Below are positions 31,559 through 40,053 of a DNA stretch of 45,396 nt, piece after piece. This DNA is from Mycolicibacterium moriokaense (GTDB lineage Bacteria; Actinomycetota; Actinomycetes; Mycobacteriales; Mycobacteriaceae). The stretch spans positions 1-45,396 of the forward strand of contig NZ_QQBJ01000040.1 of assembly GCF_003347205.1 (NCBI RefSeq), given 5' to 3'. Numbering within the stretch: position 1 is the first letter of the stretch; the number at the start of each line of letters is the position of its first letter. Below the pieces are notes generated by a model, which ran no database searches, was not told the DNA's origin, and saw nothing but the letters and a program-made list of their open reading frames with translations. Made by a program: the position numbers and the translations under genes.

Positions 31559-31659
31559 GCTCACCTCCAACGTGCTCGTTCGCCCCATCGGCGACAGCAC
31601 ACAGAGTTTACCGGGACCGCCGCGATACCGGCCAAATGGTGGCCGCTGACGGCGAGAAT

Positions 31660-32910
31660 CTACGGCCAGGCGATCCGGTGGCGCGGGATCTCGGCGGTGA
31701 TGCGGTCCAGCAGCGCCGGATAGCGCTTGGCCTCCGGGTGCCCGCCCGGCTTGCCGCTACTGATCAGCCCGGCGGCCAGGCTCCGCTCGGGATCGGCCCA
31801 CAGCGCGATGTTCGTCAGGCCGGTGTTGCCGAACGCCGCGGGTGCGTCGCGGCCGAACGGCCCGAACCGCTTGTTGCCCAGCATGTACCCGGTGCCCCAG
31901 CGGCGAGGTGCGAACCCGTCGGCGAGATCCGGCCGCAGCCTGCGGCACTGTCTGGTCGCCTCGCGCAGCGTGTCGGGTCGTAGCACGCGGACTCCGTCGA
32001 GCTCGCCGCCGCGGACCAGGATCTCGGCGAACCGCGACATCTCGTCGGCCGTCGAGACGAGGTTCGACGACGGCACGATGCCGGTCAGGAACAGCGGCGT
32101 GTTGCCGAACGGGATGATCTCGCGCATCGTGCCGCCGACCGCGATCTTGAACGCCTTGGCGACGGGCGCGGGCAGCGGCTTGCCGGTGACGTGGCTGGGC
32201 GCCACCAGCGCGACGTCGTCTGCGGAGACGCCGAAGTTGGTCCACCGGAACCCGAGCGGGTCGACGATCTCAGTGGCCAGGATCTCGCGGATGCTCTTTC
32301 CTGTTGCCGCCGAGACGATCTCGCGGATCAGCGGGCCCCATGTCACCCCGTGGTAGATGTGCACCAGGCCGGGCCGGTGGATCGGCTTCAGCTCGCCGAG
32401 CTTGCGGCGGGTGTACTCGGGGTCGTCCATCCGGTTGAGGTTGGGCCGCGGGCCGGTGGCGAACGGCACGCCCGCGCTGTGGGTCACGACATGGCGGATG
32501 GTGGTGCGGTCCTTGCCGTGGCTGGTGTAGGTCGGCAGGTAGTCGCAGACGCGGTCGTCCAGCGAGAAGAACCCGCGCTCGACGAGCATGTGCACCACTG
32601 TGGTGGCGACCGCCTTGGCCGCCGACCACGCGCAGAACGGGGTCTCGGTGCTCACCGCAACCTTCTCGGCGCCGGGCGGGTCGTCCGGGGCGTTGCCCCA
32701 GCCGTGCCCGATGGCGCGGTTCAGCACCACCTTGCCGTTGTGCCGCAGGCACAACTGGATCGCGGGATGCATGCCCGCGGCATACCAGTGCCGGGCCGCC
32801 TGCCAGATCCGCTCGACGGCCGCCGGGTCGATCTCGGAGTGGTCTTCCGCGCCCACGTCGGTGACCGCGTCCAGGTCGGCAGGCACGCGGATTCTGCCGT
32901 CAGGAGTCAT
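31660..32910 (-). CDS. Beta-lactamase-fold serine hydrolase (LipE-like esterase)
   Basis: The 416-residue protein has the class C beta-lactamase/esterase fold. The nucleophile motif S-x-x-K is in WSAAKAV, the Tyr motif in VHIYHGVTWG and the third motif appears as FGNTGLTN. The YHG and GNTG variants are usual in the mycobacterial esterase subgroup and speak against real beta-lactamase activity. It resembles LipE of M. tuberculosis. No signal peptide is visible, so it probably acts inside the cell on an ester. Its ATG overlaps the end of the upstream nitrobindin-like gene by 11 nt. Confidence 0.82.
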   Translation of the reverse strand: MTPDGRIRVPADLDAVTDVGAEDHSEIDPAAVERIWQAARHWYAAGMHPAIQLCLRHNGKVVLNRAIGHGWGNAPDDPPGAEKVAVSTETPFCAWSAAKAVATTVVHMLVERGFFSLDDRVCDYLPTYTSHGKDRTTIRHVVTHSAGVPFATGPRPNLNRMDDPEYTRRKLGELKPIHRPGLVHIYHGVTWGPLIREIVSAATGKSIREILATEIVDPLGFRWTNFGVSADDVALVAPSHVTGKPLPAPVAKAFKIAVGGTMREIIPFGNTPLFLTGIVPSSNLVSTADEMSRFAEILVRGGELDGVRVLRPDTLREATRQCRRLRPDLADGFAPRRWGTGYMLGNKRFGPFGRDAPAAFGNTGLTNIALWADPERSLAAGLISSGKPGGHPEAKRYPALLDRITAEIPRHRIAWP

Positions 32911-33397
32911 CGACTGTCTTCTTCCTGTGCAGCGTGGCGGTCAGGTGTAATTGCAGCGGCTGACCGACCGCACCCATGTGCACCCTGTAGCTCAGTTCGT
33001 CCCCGTCGACGTGGATGGACCGGCGCAGCGCGGTCACCCGCTTGGCCGACGCGCTGCGCCCGATCGTCGTCGATTCCAGCTCCATCCCGATGCTGGTACC
33101 CCGTATCGACAACGTGCCCTCGTCGACTTCGGTGATGCCGGTCGGGTGGGCCAGCAGCAGTTCCGCCCGCCCGGCCGACGGGACCCGCAGATAACCCGTC
33201 TCGGCGTGCAGGGGACGGCCGTCGTCGGCCGCGCGGGTGCGCTGCGTGTAGCTCAGGAACGGCTTGCCGACGTGACCGAAGGTGACCTCTTCGGCGTAGT
33301 CGAACGGCTCGATGGTCGGATACACGCCAGCACCCTGACCGGCCCAGACACCGAGCAGGGGAGCCAGCACCGCCACGTCGGGATGCAGATCGGCCAC
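32900..33397 (-). CDS. Nitrobindin-like haem protein / peroxynitrite isomerase
   Basis: The 165-residue protein is a ten-stranded beta-barrel of the nitrobindin family (Rv2717c-like). It opens with [14 protein letters not shown], the GxWxGxG motif, and continues [25 protein letters not shown] and [10 protein letters not shown]. The C-terminal LTATLHRK provides the expected proximal His for haem. Family members bind Fe(III) haem and isomerise peroxynitrite to nitrate. It precedes and overlaps the serine hydrolase gene, so the two are coupled. Family call is firm. Confidence 0.88.
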   Translation of the reverse strand: MADLHPDVAVLAPLLGVWAGQGAGVYPTIEPFDYAEEVTFGHVGKPFLSYTQRTRAADDGRPLHAETGYLRVPSAGRAELLLAHPTGITEVDEGTLSIRGTSIGMELESTTIGRSASAKRVTALRRSIHVDGDELSYRVHMGAVGQPLQLHLTATLHRKKTVDDS

Positions 33398-33404
33398 GTG
33401 GCCA

Positions 33405-33430
33405 GTCTATGGATGCGCCATCGTGGGTAT
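33405..33430 (+). promoter_or_regulatory. Candidate SigF-like promoter of the HAD-GH65 operon
   Basis: GTCT (33405-33408), a 16-bp spacer and GGGTAT (33425-33430) fit the SigF pattern with one mismatch in the -35. The start would be close to the ATG at 33441, giving a nearly leaderless message. Confidence 0.4.
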
Positions 33431-33440
33431 TACCCGCCGT

Positions 33441-34193
33441 ATGAGTGCATCGCTCGGCCTACCCGACGGGGTGCGGGCCTGCCTGTTCGATCTCGACGGG
33501 GTGCTCACCGACACGGCCAGCGTGCACCGCAAAGCCTGGAAGACGATGTTCGACGCCTACCTTCAGGCCAGGGCGGAGCGCACCGGGGGTCGTTTCGTGC
33601 CCTTCGACATCGACGCCGACTACCAGAACTACGTCGACGGCAAGAAGCGCGAGGACGGGGTGCGTTCCTTCCTGGACAGCCGCGGCATCACGCTGCCCGA
33701 CGGCAGCCGCGACGACAGCGACGACGCCGAGACCGTCGTGGCGCTCGGCAGCCGCAAGAACGCGTTGTTCCGTGAAGCACTGCGCTGCGACGGCGTGGAG
33801 GTCTTCGCGGGATCGCGGCGCTACCTCGAGGCGGTCGCGGCCGCCGGGGTCGCGGTGGCGGTGGTGTCGTCGAGCTCGAACACCCGCGACGTCCTCGAGA
33901 TCACCGGCCTCGACACCTACGTGCAGGCCCGCGTGGACGGCGTCACCATGCGCGAGGAGGGCATCGAGGGCAAGCCGGCGCCGGACTCGTTCCTGCGCGG
34001 CGCCCAACTGCTGGATGCCGCGCCGGATGCGGCGGCGGTGTTCGAGGACGCCGTCGCCGGGGTCGCCGCGGGTCGGGCCGGCGACTTCGCGGTCGTGGTC
34101 GGCGTCGACCGCGTCGACCATGCGGCGGAGTTGCGCCGCAGCGGCGCCGACATCGTCGTCGGTGATCTCTCGGAGTTGCTGGATCGCCGATGA
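33441..34193 (+). CDS. Beta-phosphoglucomutase-like HAD phosphatase/mutase
   Basis: The 250-residue protein is a HAD enzyme of the beta-phosphoglucomutase type (Rv3400-like). It has [10 protein letters not shown] (Asp17 nucleophile, Asp19), KAWKTMFD in the cap, VVSSSSNTR (motif II), GKPAPDSFL (motif III Lys) and [10 protein letters not shown] (motif IV). With the coupled GH65 gene it would convert beta-glucose 1-phosphate, the product of GH65 phosphorolysis, to glucose 6-phosphate. The ATG at 33441 is chosen; a GTG at 33423 is in frame. Its stop overlaps the next ATG (ATGA). Confidence 0.88.
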   Translation: MSASLGLPDGVRACLFDLDGVLTDTASVHRKAWKTMFDAYLQARAERTGGRFVPFDIDADYQNYVDGKKREDGVRSFLDSRGITLPDGSRDDSDDAETVVALGSRKNALFREALRCDGVEVFAGSRRYLEAVAAAGVAVAVVSSSSNTRDVLEITGLDTYVQARVDGVTMREEGIEGKPAPDSFLRGAQLLDAAPDAAAVFEDAVAGVAAGRAGDFAVVVGVDRVDHAAELRRSGADIVVGDLSELLDRR

Positions 34194-36559
34194 TCGATGA
34201 CGCCTCCTTCCCGGTCGAGCCCTGGCACATCAGGGAGACCAGCCTGCGACTGGACGAGATCGCGCGGACGGAGTCACTGTTCGCGCTGTCCAACGGGCAC
34301 ATCGGAATACGCGCCAACCTCGAGGAGGGTGAGCCGCACGGGCTGCCGGGCACCTATCTGAACGGGTTCTACGAGACCTGGCCGCTGCCCTACGCCGAGA
34401 GCGGCTTCTCCTATCCGGAGGACGGACAGCAGGCCATCAACGTCACCAACGGCAAGATCATGCGGCTGCTCGTCGAGGACGAACCGTTCGACGTCCGCTA
34501 CGGCACCCTGCACGAGCACGAACGGGTTCTCGACCTGCGCGCCGGCACCCTGACCCGGATCGCCAAGTGGACCTCGCCCGCGGGCAAGCAGGTGGTTGTG
34601 TCGACGAAGCGGCTGGTCTCGTTCGCGCACCGCAGCGTGGCGGCCATCGAGTACGTCGTGGAGGCGGTCGACGAATTCGCCAGGGTCACGGTGCAATCCG
34701 AACTGGTGGCCAACGAAGACCTGCCGGACCAGTCGAGGGATCCACGCGCGGCGGTGCTGCTGCGGGATCCGCTCGAGGCCGTCCACCACGACACCACCGA
34801 CCACGGCGCGATCCTGGTGCACAAGACGCAGGAGACCGGCCTGATGATGGCCGCGGCGATGGACCACTTCGTCGAGGTACCCGGCCGCGTCGAGGTCAGT
34901 GCCGACTCGCAGCCGGATCTGGCGCGCACCACGATCATCTGCGGCCTGCGCCCCGGCCAGCGGCTGCGCATCGTCAAGTATCTGGCCTACGGCTGGTCGA
35001 GCCTGCGGTCCCGGCCCGCACTGCGTGACCAGGTGGCCGGGGCGGTCGCGGGCGCGCGGTACGCGGGCTGGCAGGGGCTGCTGGACGCGCAACGGGAGTA
35101 TCTCGACGAGTTCTGGGACGGCGCCGACGTCGAGGTGGAGGGTGACCCGATCTGCCAGCAGGCGGTGCGGTTCGGCCTCTTTCACGTCCTGCAGGCCAGC
35201 GCCCGCGCCGAGCGGCGCGCCATCCCCGGCAAGGGCCTGACCGGGACGGGATACGACGGCCACGCGTTTTGGGACACCGAGGGCTTCGTGCTGCCGCTGC
35301 TGACCTACACGGCGCCCACCGCCGCCGCCGATGCGCTGCGGTGGCGCCACTCGACACTCGACCTCGCCCGGGCGCGGGCCAAGGAACTCGACCTTCGCGG
35401 CGCCGCGTTCCCCTGGCGCACCATCCACGGCGAGGAGTGCTCGGCGTATTGGCCCGCGGGCACCGCGGCGTGGCACGTGAACGCCGACATCGCGATGGCG
35501 TTCGAGCGCTACCGCGTCGTCACCGGCGATGACGCGTTCGAGCAGGAGTGCGGCCTCGAGGTGCTCGTCGAGACGGCCCGGCTGTGGTGCTCGATGGGCC
35601 ACCACGACCGGCACGGGGTCTGGCACCTCGACGGCGTCACCGGGCCCGACGAATACTCCGCTATGGCGCGGGACAACGTCTTCACCAACCTGATGGCCGC
35701 GCACAACCTGCGGACCGCCGCCGAGGCGTGCGAACGCCATCCCGGGCTCGCCGACGACCTGGGCGTCACGGCGGCGGAGATGGTCGCCTGGCGCGACGCC
35801 GCCGGGGCCGCCAACATCCCCTACGACGACGACCTCGGCGTGCACGAACAGAACGAGGGCTTCACCACGTTGCGGGAATGGAACTTCACCGAGAACACGG
35901 CCTATCCGCTTCTGCTCAACGAACCCTATGTCCGGCTGTACCCGTCGCAGGTGGTCAAGCAGGCCGACCTGGTGCTCGCGATGCACTGGCGCAGCCACGC
36001 GTTCGCCCCCGAGCAGATGGCGCGCAACCTCGACTACTACGAGCGGCGCACCACCCGTGACTCGTCGCTGTCGGCGTGCACGCAGGCGGTGATGTGCGCC
36101 GCCGTCGGCCATCTCGAGTTGGCGCACGACTACACCTACGAAGCCGCGCTGATCGATCTTCTCGACCTGCACGAGAACACCGAGGACGGCGTGCACATGG
36201 CGTCGCTCGCAGGCGCGTGGACGGCGTTGGTGGCCGGATTCGGCGGACTTCGCGACGACGAGGGCGTGCTCAGCCTCGATCCGCAGCTGCCCGACGGCAT
36301 CGACAGGTTGCGTTTCCGCTTGCGTTGGCGCGACTTTCGGGTGACCGTGGACGCCGGTCACGACGACGTCGTCTACACCCTGCGCGACGGGCCCCACTCG
36401 AGTCTGACGATCCGGCACGCGGGCGAGCGGCTGGACCTGAGCACCGACGCGCCATCGACGGCGGCGGTCCGGCACCGCACGCCGCTGTTGCCCCCGCCAC
36501 CGCAGCCGCCGGGGCGCAAACCGATCCGCCGGGCGCGCAACGCGACCAAACCGCAGTAG
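34190..36559 (+). CDS. Glycoside hydrolase family 65 (maltose/trehalose/kojibiose phosphorylase type)
   Basis: The 789-residue protein has the GH65 order: an N-terminal beta-sandwich ([15 protein letters not shown]), the helical barrel ([18 protein letters not shown]) and the general acid Glu488 in TGPDEYSAM, then [19 protein letters not shown]65 enzymes split alpha-glucosides with phosphate and yield beta-glucose 1-phosphate. The adjacent beta-phosphoglucomutase confirms a phosphorylase route. The pair matches Rv3400-Rv3401. Which disaccharide is used cannot be told here. It has a basic Pro-rich C-terminal tail of about 25 residues. Confidence 0.9.
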   Translation: MIDDASFPVEPWHIRETSLRLDEIARTESLFALSNGHIGIRANLEEGEPHGLPGTYLNGFYETWPLPYAESGFSYPEDGQQAINVTNGKIMRLLVEDEPFDVRYGTLHEHERVLDLRAGTLTRIAKWTSPAGKQVVVSTKRLVSFAHRSVAAIEYVVEAVDEFARVTVQSELVANEDLPDQSRDPRAAVLLRDPLEAVHHDTTDHGAILVHKTQETGLMMAAAMDHFVEVPGRVEVSADSQPDLARTTIICGLRPGQRLRIVKYLAYGWSSLRSRPALRDQVAGAVAGARYAGWQGLLDAQREYLDEFWDGADVEVEGDPICQQAVRFGLFHVLQASARAERRAIPGKGLTGTGYDGHAFWDTEGFVLPLLTYTAPTAAADALRWRHSTLDLARARAKELDLRGAAFPWRTIHGEECSAYWPAGTAAWHVNADIAMAFERYRVVTGDDAFEQECGLEVLVETARLWCSMGHHDRHGVWHLDGVTGPDEYSAMARDNVFTNLMAAHNLRTAAEACERHPGLADDLGVTAAEMVAWRDAAGAANIPYDDDLGVHEQNEGFTTLREWNFTENTAYPLLLNEPYVRLYPSQVVKQADLVLAMHWRSHAFAPEQMARNLDYYERRTTRDSSLSACTQAVMCAAVGHLELAHDYTYEAALIDLLDLHENTEDGVHMASLAGAWTALVAGFGGLRDDEGVLSLDPQLPDGIDRLRFRLRWRDFRVTVDAGHDDVVYTLRDGPHSSLTIRHAGERLDLSTDAPSTAAVRHRTPLLPPPPQPPGRKPIRRARNATKPQ

Positions 36560-36568
36560 CGACGAAAA

Positions 36569-36600
36569 CCCGCCGCCGCAGCGTGGGCTGCGACGGCGGG
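36569..36600. terminator. Strong bidirectional terminator hairpin
   Basis: CCCGCCG (36569-36575) pairs with CGGCGGG (36594-36600), and inside it GCAGC pairs with GCTGC. A run AAAA lies on the left side, giving a U-run for the minus-strand transcript. It lies between the convergent GH65 and hemophore-like genes. Confidence 0.7.
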
Positions 36601-36625
36601 CTGTCGATGATTCGAGACGCGGTGC

Positions 36626-37024
36626 CTAGCCGGCCATGAACGTGTCGTAGGCCGATGCCAGCCCGGGCGGCAGTGCGGTCACATTGCACTGCCGCTGCTT
36701 CTCACCGATCGGCGCGAGGATGCCCTTGAGGTCGTAGTACTCACCCGGGTTGGCGGTGAAGTAGCTGCGGATGTCGGCCTCGGCCTGCGGGCGCGGCTGA
36801 TCGAACGCGGCGGTGACCACCTGGTCGGCGCCCGGGTGGCTGCTGAGGTACGCCCGTGCCGAGCCCAAGGTGGAGCTGACGGTGCCCGCCACATCGCTCG
36901 CACTGCATCCCTGCGGTGCCGCCGAGGCCGACGGCGCAGCGATCATCCCTGCGGCCACCGCGCCGAGCAGACCGGTGCAAAGGCTCGCCGCTTTCAGGCG
37001 CGCACTGATACCAGCGAATTTCAT
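36626..37024 (-). CDS. Exported hemophore-like (MHB family) protein
   Basis: The 132-residue protein has a Sec signal peptide ending PSASA-AP. A small helical mature domain follows with one disulfide pair (QGCSASDVAG and RQCNVT) and DIRSYFTANPGEYYDLKGIL. This is the pattern of the mycobacterial haem-binding/hemophore-related family that includes Rv0203. It may bind haem outside the cell, although the family is diverse. AAGGA precedes the ATG at 37024. The 289-bp region upstream holds no gene and no recognisable IdeR box. Confidence 0.75.
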   Translation of the reverse strand: MKFAGISARLKAASLCTGLLGAVAAGMIAAPSASAAPQGCSASDVAGTVSSTLGSARAYLSSHPGADQVVTAAFDQPRPQAEADIRSYFTANPGEYYDLKGILAPIGEKQRQCNVTALPPGLASAYDTFMAG

Positions 37025-37313
37025 GATCAATTTTCCTTCGAATCGAACGTGGGTCATCACGTCCCCCATACCCGGAATCCAAGGTAGCCGAAGTTCGGCC
37101 GGCTCAAACCTGACCCGCAATTGCGTGCGACCGTTTGCGGCGACACCGCGAATCGTTACAGTTTCACCGCGTGATCTGCGCCTCAAAATGCCGCGGTCAC
37201 CGGAGAACAATGGTGGCCGAAATGGACGACGGCTGTGAATTCTCTCAATTTCGGCGCCCGGTTCTTAATTGATCGTGATTCCGGCCGTAATCGAATTGTG
37301 ATCTGTGTCGGCG
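37025..37313. other. AT-richer intergenic region upstream of the hemophore-like gene
   Basis: No gene is seen. TTGAGC and TACCTT, 15 bp apart on the minus strand near 37085-37110, could form the promoter. The distal half (about 37240-37310) has clearly lower GC than its surroundings, but I find no iron-box, riboswitch or strong hairpin. Confidence 0.4.
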
Positions 37314-37895
37314 CTAGCTGGGCGGCATTTCATAGCGGTCGAGGAGGCGCTCGACGAAGTCGGCCGCCTCGGCGTGCCCGCGGGTGATGCCGAGGCTGCG
37401 CTCCAGCACCAGGATCCGGGCCAGGCTGGTGACGATCATCGACATCACCACCGGCGGAAACTCGGCCATGTCGATGCCGTGCGCCCGCATCGCCAGGGTC
37501 ACCGCGCTCTCTTCCAGGTCGCCGAAGCGCGCCGCGTAATTGACGATCTCGCTGAGGATCTCCTTGCGGTGGTTGGCCAGCGCCATGAACTCCATCAACA
37601 GCCGCGCGCCGTGCGCGTTGTTGAGCTGCCACAGCGCGTGCAGCGGGGTGTCGTCGGCCAGTGCCTCGCGCTGATGCGCGAGGTTGGTCTCCGCGCCTTC
37701 CCGCAGCACGGCCAGGAAGAGGTCGTCCATGCTCGGGAAGTAGTAGTGCACCAGCGCCGCCTTGACCCCGGCCTTGGCCGCGACCCGCCGCGAGGTCGCG
37801 GCGGCGTACCCCTCATCCAGCATGATTTGGGCGGTTGCCCGGATCAGTGCCTGCCGGGTAGTGGAGTCGCGGCCGGCCGATTTTGGCGCTGTCAT
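37314..37895 (-). CDS. TetR-family regulator of the SDR-P450 operon
   Basis: The 193-residue protein has a TetR DNA-binding domain (TRQALIRATAQIMLDEGYAA, then AAKAGVKAALVHYYFPSMDD) and a helical ligand domain. It is divergent from the SDR-P450 genes. A perfect 8-bp inverted repeat at 37948-37967 lies in the 95-bp gap and is the likely operator. The ATG at 37895 has AAGG just upstream; a GTG at 37901 is also in frame. The inducer is probably a substrate or CoA ester of the pathway. Confidence 0.85.
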   Translation of the reverse strand: MTAPKSAGRDSTTRQALIRATAQIMLDEGYAAATSRRVAAKAGVKAALVHYYFPSMDDLFLAVLREGAETNLAHQREALADDTPLHALWQLNNAHGARLLMEFMALANHRKEILSEIVNYAARFGDLEESAVTLAMRAHGIDMAEFPPVVMSMIVTSLARILVLERSLGITRGHAEAADFVERLLDRYEMPPS

Positions 37896-37947
37896 CTGCA
37901 CCTTGACCGGCGACCGCGCCGACTGCTAGACATGGCGTCAGCTTAAA

Positions 37948-37967
37948 TGTTGGGCAGTCGCCCAACA
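37948..37967. promoter_or_regulatory. Palindromic TetR operator
   Basis: TGTTGGGC and GCCCAACA are exact inverted repeats around 4 bp, between the divergent TetR and SDR genes, 23 bp before the SDR start. Confidence 0.75.
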
Positions 37968-37990
37968 AGCGCCTGAGGATTCGAGGAGCG

Positions 37991-38827
37991 ATGGCCGGAC
38001 GGGTCGACGGCAAGGTTGCGTTCATTACCGGTGCCGCGCGGGGCCAGGGCCGCAGCCACGCCGTGCGACTGGCGGCCGAAGGCGCCGACATCATCGCCGT
38101 CGACATCTGCCGCGGCTTCGAGGACTCCACCGCGCCCGCCGCGACGCCCGAGGATCTGGCCGAGACGGCCGACATGATCAAGAATCTGGACCGCCGCGTC
38201 GTCACCGAGATCGTCGACGTCCGGGACTTCGAGGCGCTCAAGGCCGCGGTCGACAGCGGGGTGGAGCAGCTGGGGCGGCTGGACATCGTCGTCGCCAACG
38301 CGGGTATCGGCACCACCGGCGTCAAGCTGCACAAGATGCGCGAGGACATCTTCGACGAGACCATCGACGTCAACCTGGGCGGCGTGTGGAAGACCGTGAA
38401 AGCCGCTGTGCCGCACGTGCTGGCGGGCGGCCGCGGCGGCTCCATCGTGATCACCAGCTCGGTCGGCGGCACCAAGGCCTACCCGCACGTCGGCCACTAC
38501 ATCGCGGCCAAACACGGGGTCGTCGGGCTGATGCGGACGTTCGCCGTCGAACTCGGCGCCCACTCGATCCGGGTCAACACCGTCCATCCCACCCACGTCT
38601 GCACCCCGCTGCTGATGAACGAGCCCACCTACCGGCTGTTCCGGCCCGACCTGGAGAACCCCGGGCCCGACGATCTCGCGCCGATCTGCCAGTCGTTCCA
38701 CTTCCTGCCGATCCCGTGGGTGGAGCCGGTCGACATCAGCAACGCGGTGTTGTTCCTTGCCTCCGACGAGGCGCGCTACATCACCGGCGTCACGCTGCCC
38801 GTGGATGCGGGCAGCCTGCTGAAGTAG
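37991..38827 (+). CDS. Mycofactocin-coupled short-chain dehydrogenase
   Basis: The 278-residue SDR begins GKVAFITGAARGQGRSHAVR and IIAVDIC, the signature of the mycofactocin-associated SDR group, which keeps its NAD bound and passes electrons to mycofactocin. NAG (VVANAGI), Ser in ITSSVGG and Tyr-x3-Lys in YIAAKHG are present. GAGGAG precedes the ATG. It is 7 nt upstream of the P450 gene. Oxidation of a terpenoid, sterol or other alcohol is likely, with the P450 making or using the same hydroxyl group. Confidence 0.85.
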   Translation: MAGRVDGKVAFITGAARGQGRSHAVRLAAEGADIIAVDICRGFEDSTAPAATPEDLAETADMIKNLDRRVVTEIVDVRDFEALKAAVDSGVEQLGRLDIVVANAGIGTTGVKLHKMREDIFDETIDVNLGGVWKTVKAAVPHVLAGGRGGSIVITSSVGGTKAYPHVGHYIAAKHGVVGLMRTFAVELGAHSIRVNTVHPTHVCTPLLMNEPTYRLFRPDLENPGPDDLAPICQSFHFLPIPWVEPVDISNAVLFLASDEARYITGVTLPVDAGSLLK

Positions 38828-38834
38828 GGACACC

Positions 38835-40037
38835 ATGACGATCACCAACGACGCCGCCGTGTACTACGACCCCTATGACCTGGCGATCGCGGCCGACCCG
38901 TGGCCGACGTATGCGCGGCTGCGTGACGAGGAGCCGATCTACCACAACGAGCGGTACCGGTTCTGGGCCATCTCGCGGCACAGCGACGTCGAGGCGGCGG
39001 TCGCGAACTGGGAGACATTCTCGAACTCCCGCAGCGACATCCTCGAACTCGTCAACTCCGAGTTCGACATGCCCAAGGGCGTGATGATGTTCGAGGACCC
39101 GCCGGTGCACACCATGCTGCGCGGTCTGATGAGCCGGGTGTTCACGCCGCGCCGGATGGCCGAGATCGAGGACCAGATACGTGCGTTCTGCGTCAATTGC
39201 CTTGACCCGCATGTCGGTTCGGACGGCTTCGACATCGTCGCCGAACTCGCGGCGATGATGCCGATGCGGGTGATCGGGATGCTGCTGGGCATCCCCGAGT
39301 CCGATCAGATCGCGGTGCGCGACGCCAACGACGCGAACCTGCGCACCAAGCCCGGCGCCCCGATGAAGGTGGCCAACGCCGACAAGATCGCCGACGGCAG
39401 CATCTACGCCGACTACGTGGAGTGGCGCTCACACAACCCGTCGGACGACCTGATGACCGTCCTGTTGAACATGGAGTTCGAAGACGAGAACGGCGTCACC
39501 CGCAAGTTGCACCGCAAGGAGATCCTGCACTACGTCCAAGTGGTCGCAGGCGCGGGCAACGAAACCACCGGCAGGCTGATCGGCTGGCTGGCCAAGGTGC
39601 TCGCCGAACACCCCGACCAGCGTCGCGAGGTCCACGACGACCGGTCGCTGTTGACCCGCGCCGTCGACGAGACTTTGCGGTTCGAACCGACCGGTCCGCA
39701 CGTGGCGCGCTACACGCTCAAGGACTTCGAGTTGTACGGCACGACGGTGCCCGCGGGCAGCGCGATACTGCTGCTGTTCGGCGCGGCCAACCGGGACCCG
39801 CGGCGGTACGCGAATCCCGACGCCTTCGACATCCACCGCGACAACATCAGCCACCTCACGTTCGGCAAGGGGGTGCACTACTGCCTGGGCGCCAACCTTG
39901 CCCGCCTCGAGGGGCGGGTGGCGCTCGACGAGTTGCTCAACCGCTGGCCCGAATGGGGGATCGACTACGACAGCGCGGTGCCCGCACCGACGTCGACCGT
40001 GCGCGGTTGGGAGCGGCTTCGCATCGTGTTGCCGTGA
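38835..40037 (+). CDS. Cytochrome P450
   Basis: The 400-residue soluble P450 has the I-helix VVAGAGNETTGRLIG, ExxR in DETLRFE and the haem loop FGKGVHYCLGANLARLEGR with Cys350. It opens YYDPYDLAIAADPWPTYARLR, as usual for actinobacterial class I enzymes that take electrons from a ferredoxin; no ferredoxin gene is adjacent. Length is normal. It is cotranscribed with the SDR and controlled by the TetR opposite. Substrate cannot be told from sequence. Confidence 0.92.
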   Translation: MTITNDAAVYYDPYDLAIAADPWPTYARLRDEEPIYHNERYRFWAISRHSDVEAAVANWETFSNSRSDILELVNSEFDMPKGVMMFEDPPVHTMLRGLMSRVFTPRRMAEIEDQIRAFCVNCLDPHVGSDGFDIVAELAAMMPMRVIGMLLGIPESDQIAVRDANDANLRTKPGAPMKVANADKIADGSIYADYVEWRSHNPSDDLMTVLLNMEFEDENGVTRKLHRKEILHYVQVVAGAGNETTGRLIGWLAKVLAEHPDQRREVHDDRSLLTRAVDETLRFEPTGPHVARYTLKDFELYGTTVPAGSAILLLFGAANRDPRRYANPDAFDIHRDNISHLTFGKGVHYCLGANLARLEGRVALDELLNRWPEWGIDYDSAVPAPTSTVRGWERLRIVLP

Positions 40038-40053
40038 CGGCCGAGAGCACGGG

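Noticed and set aside
34274-36475. 733-residue minus-strand frame opposite GH65
   Set aside because: It is antisense to the well-supported GH65 gene, shows no domain and has the His/Arg/Val-rich composition of an antisense frame in GC-rich DNA.
37025-37313. Iron-box (IdeR) site upstream of the hemophore-like gene
   Set aside because: I looked for the TTAGGTTAGGCTAACCTAA pattern on both strands and saw no convincing match.
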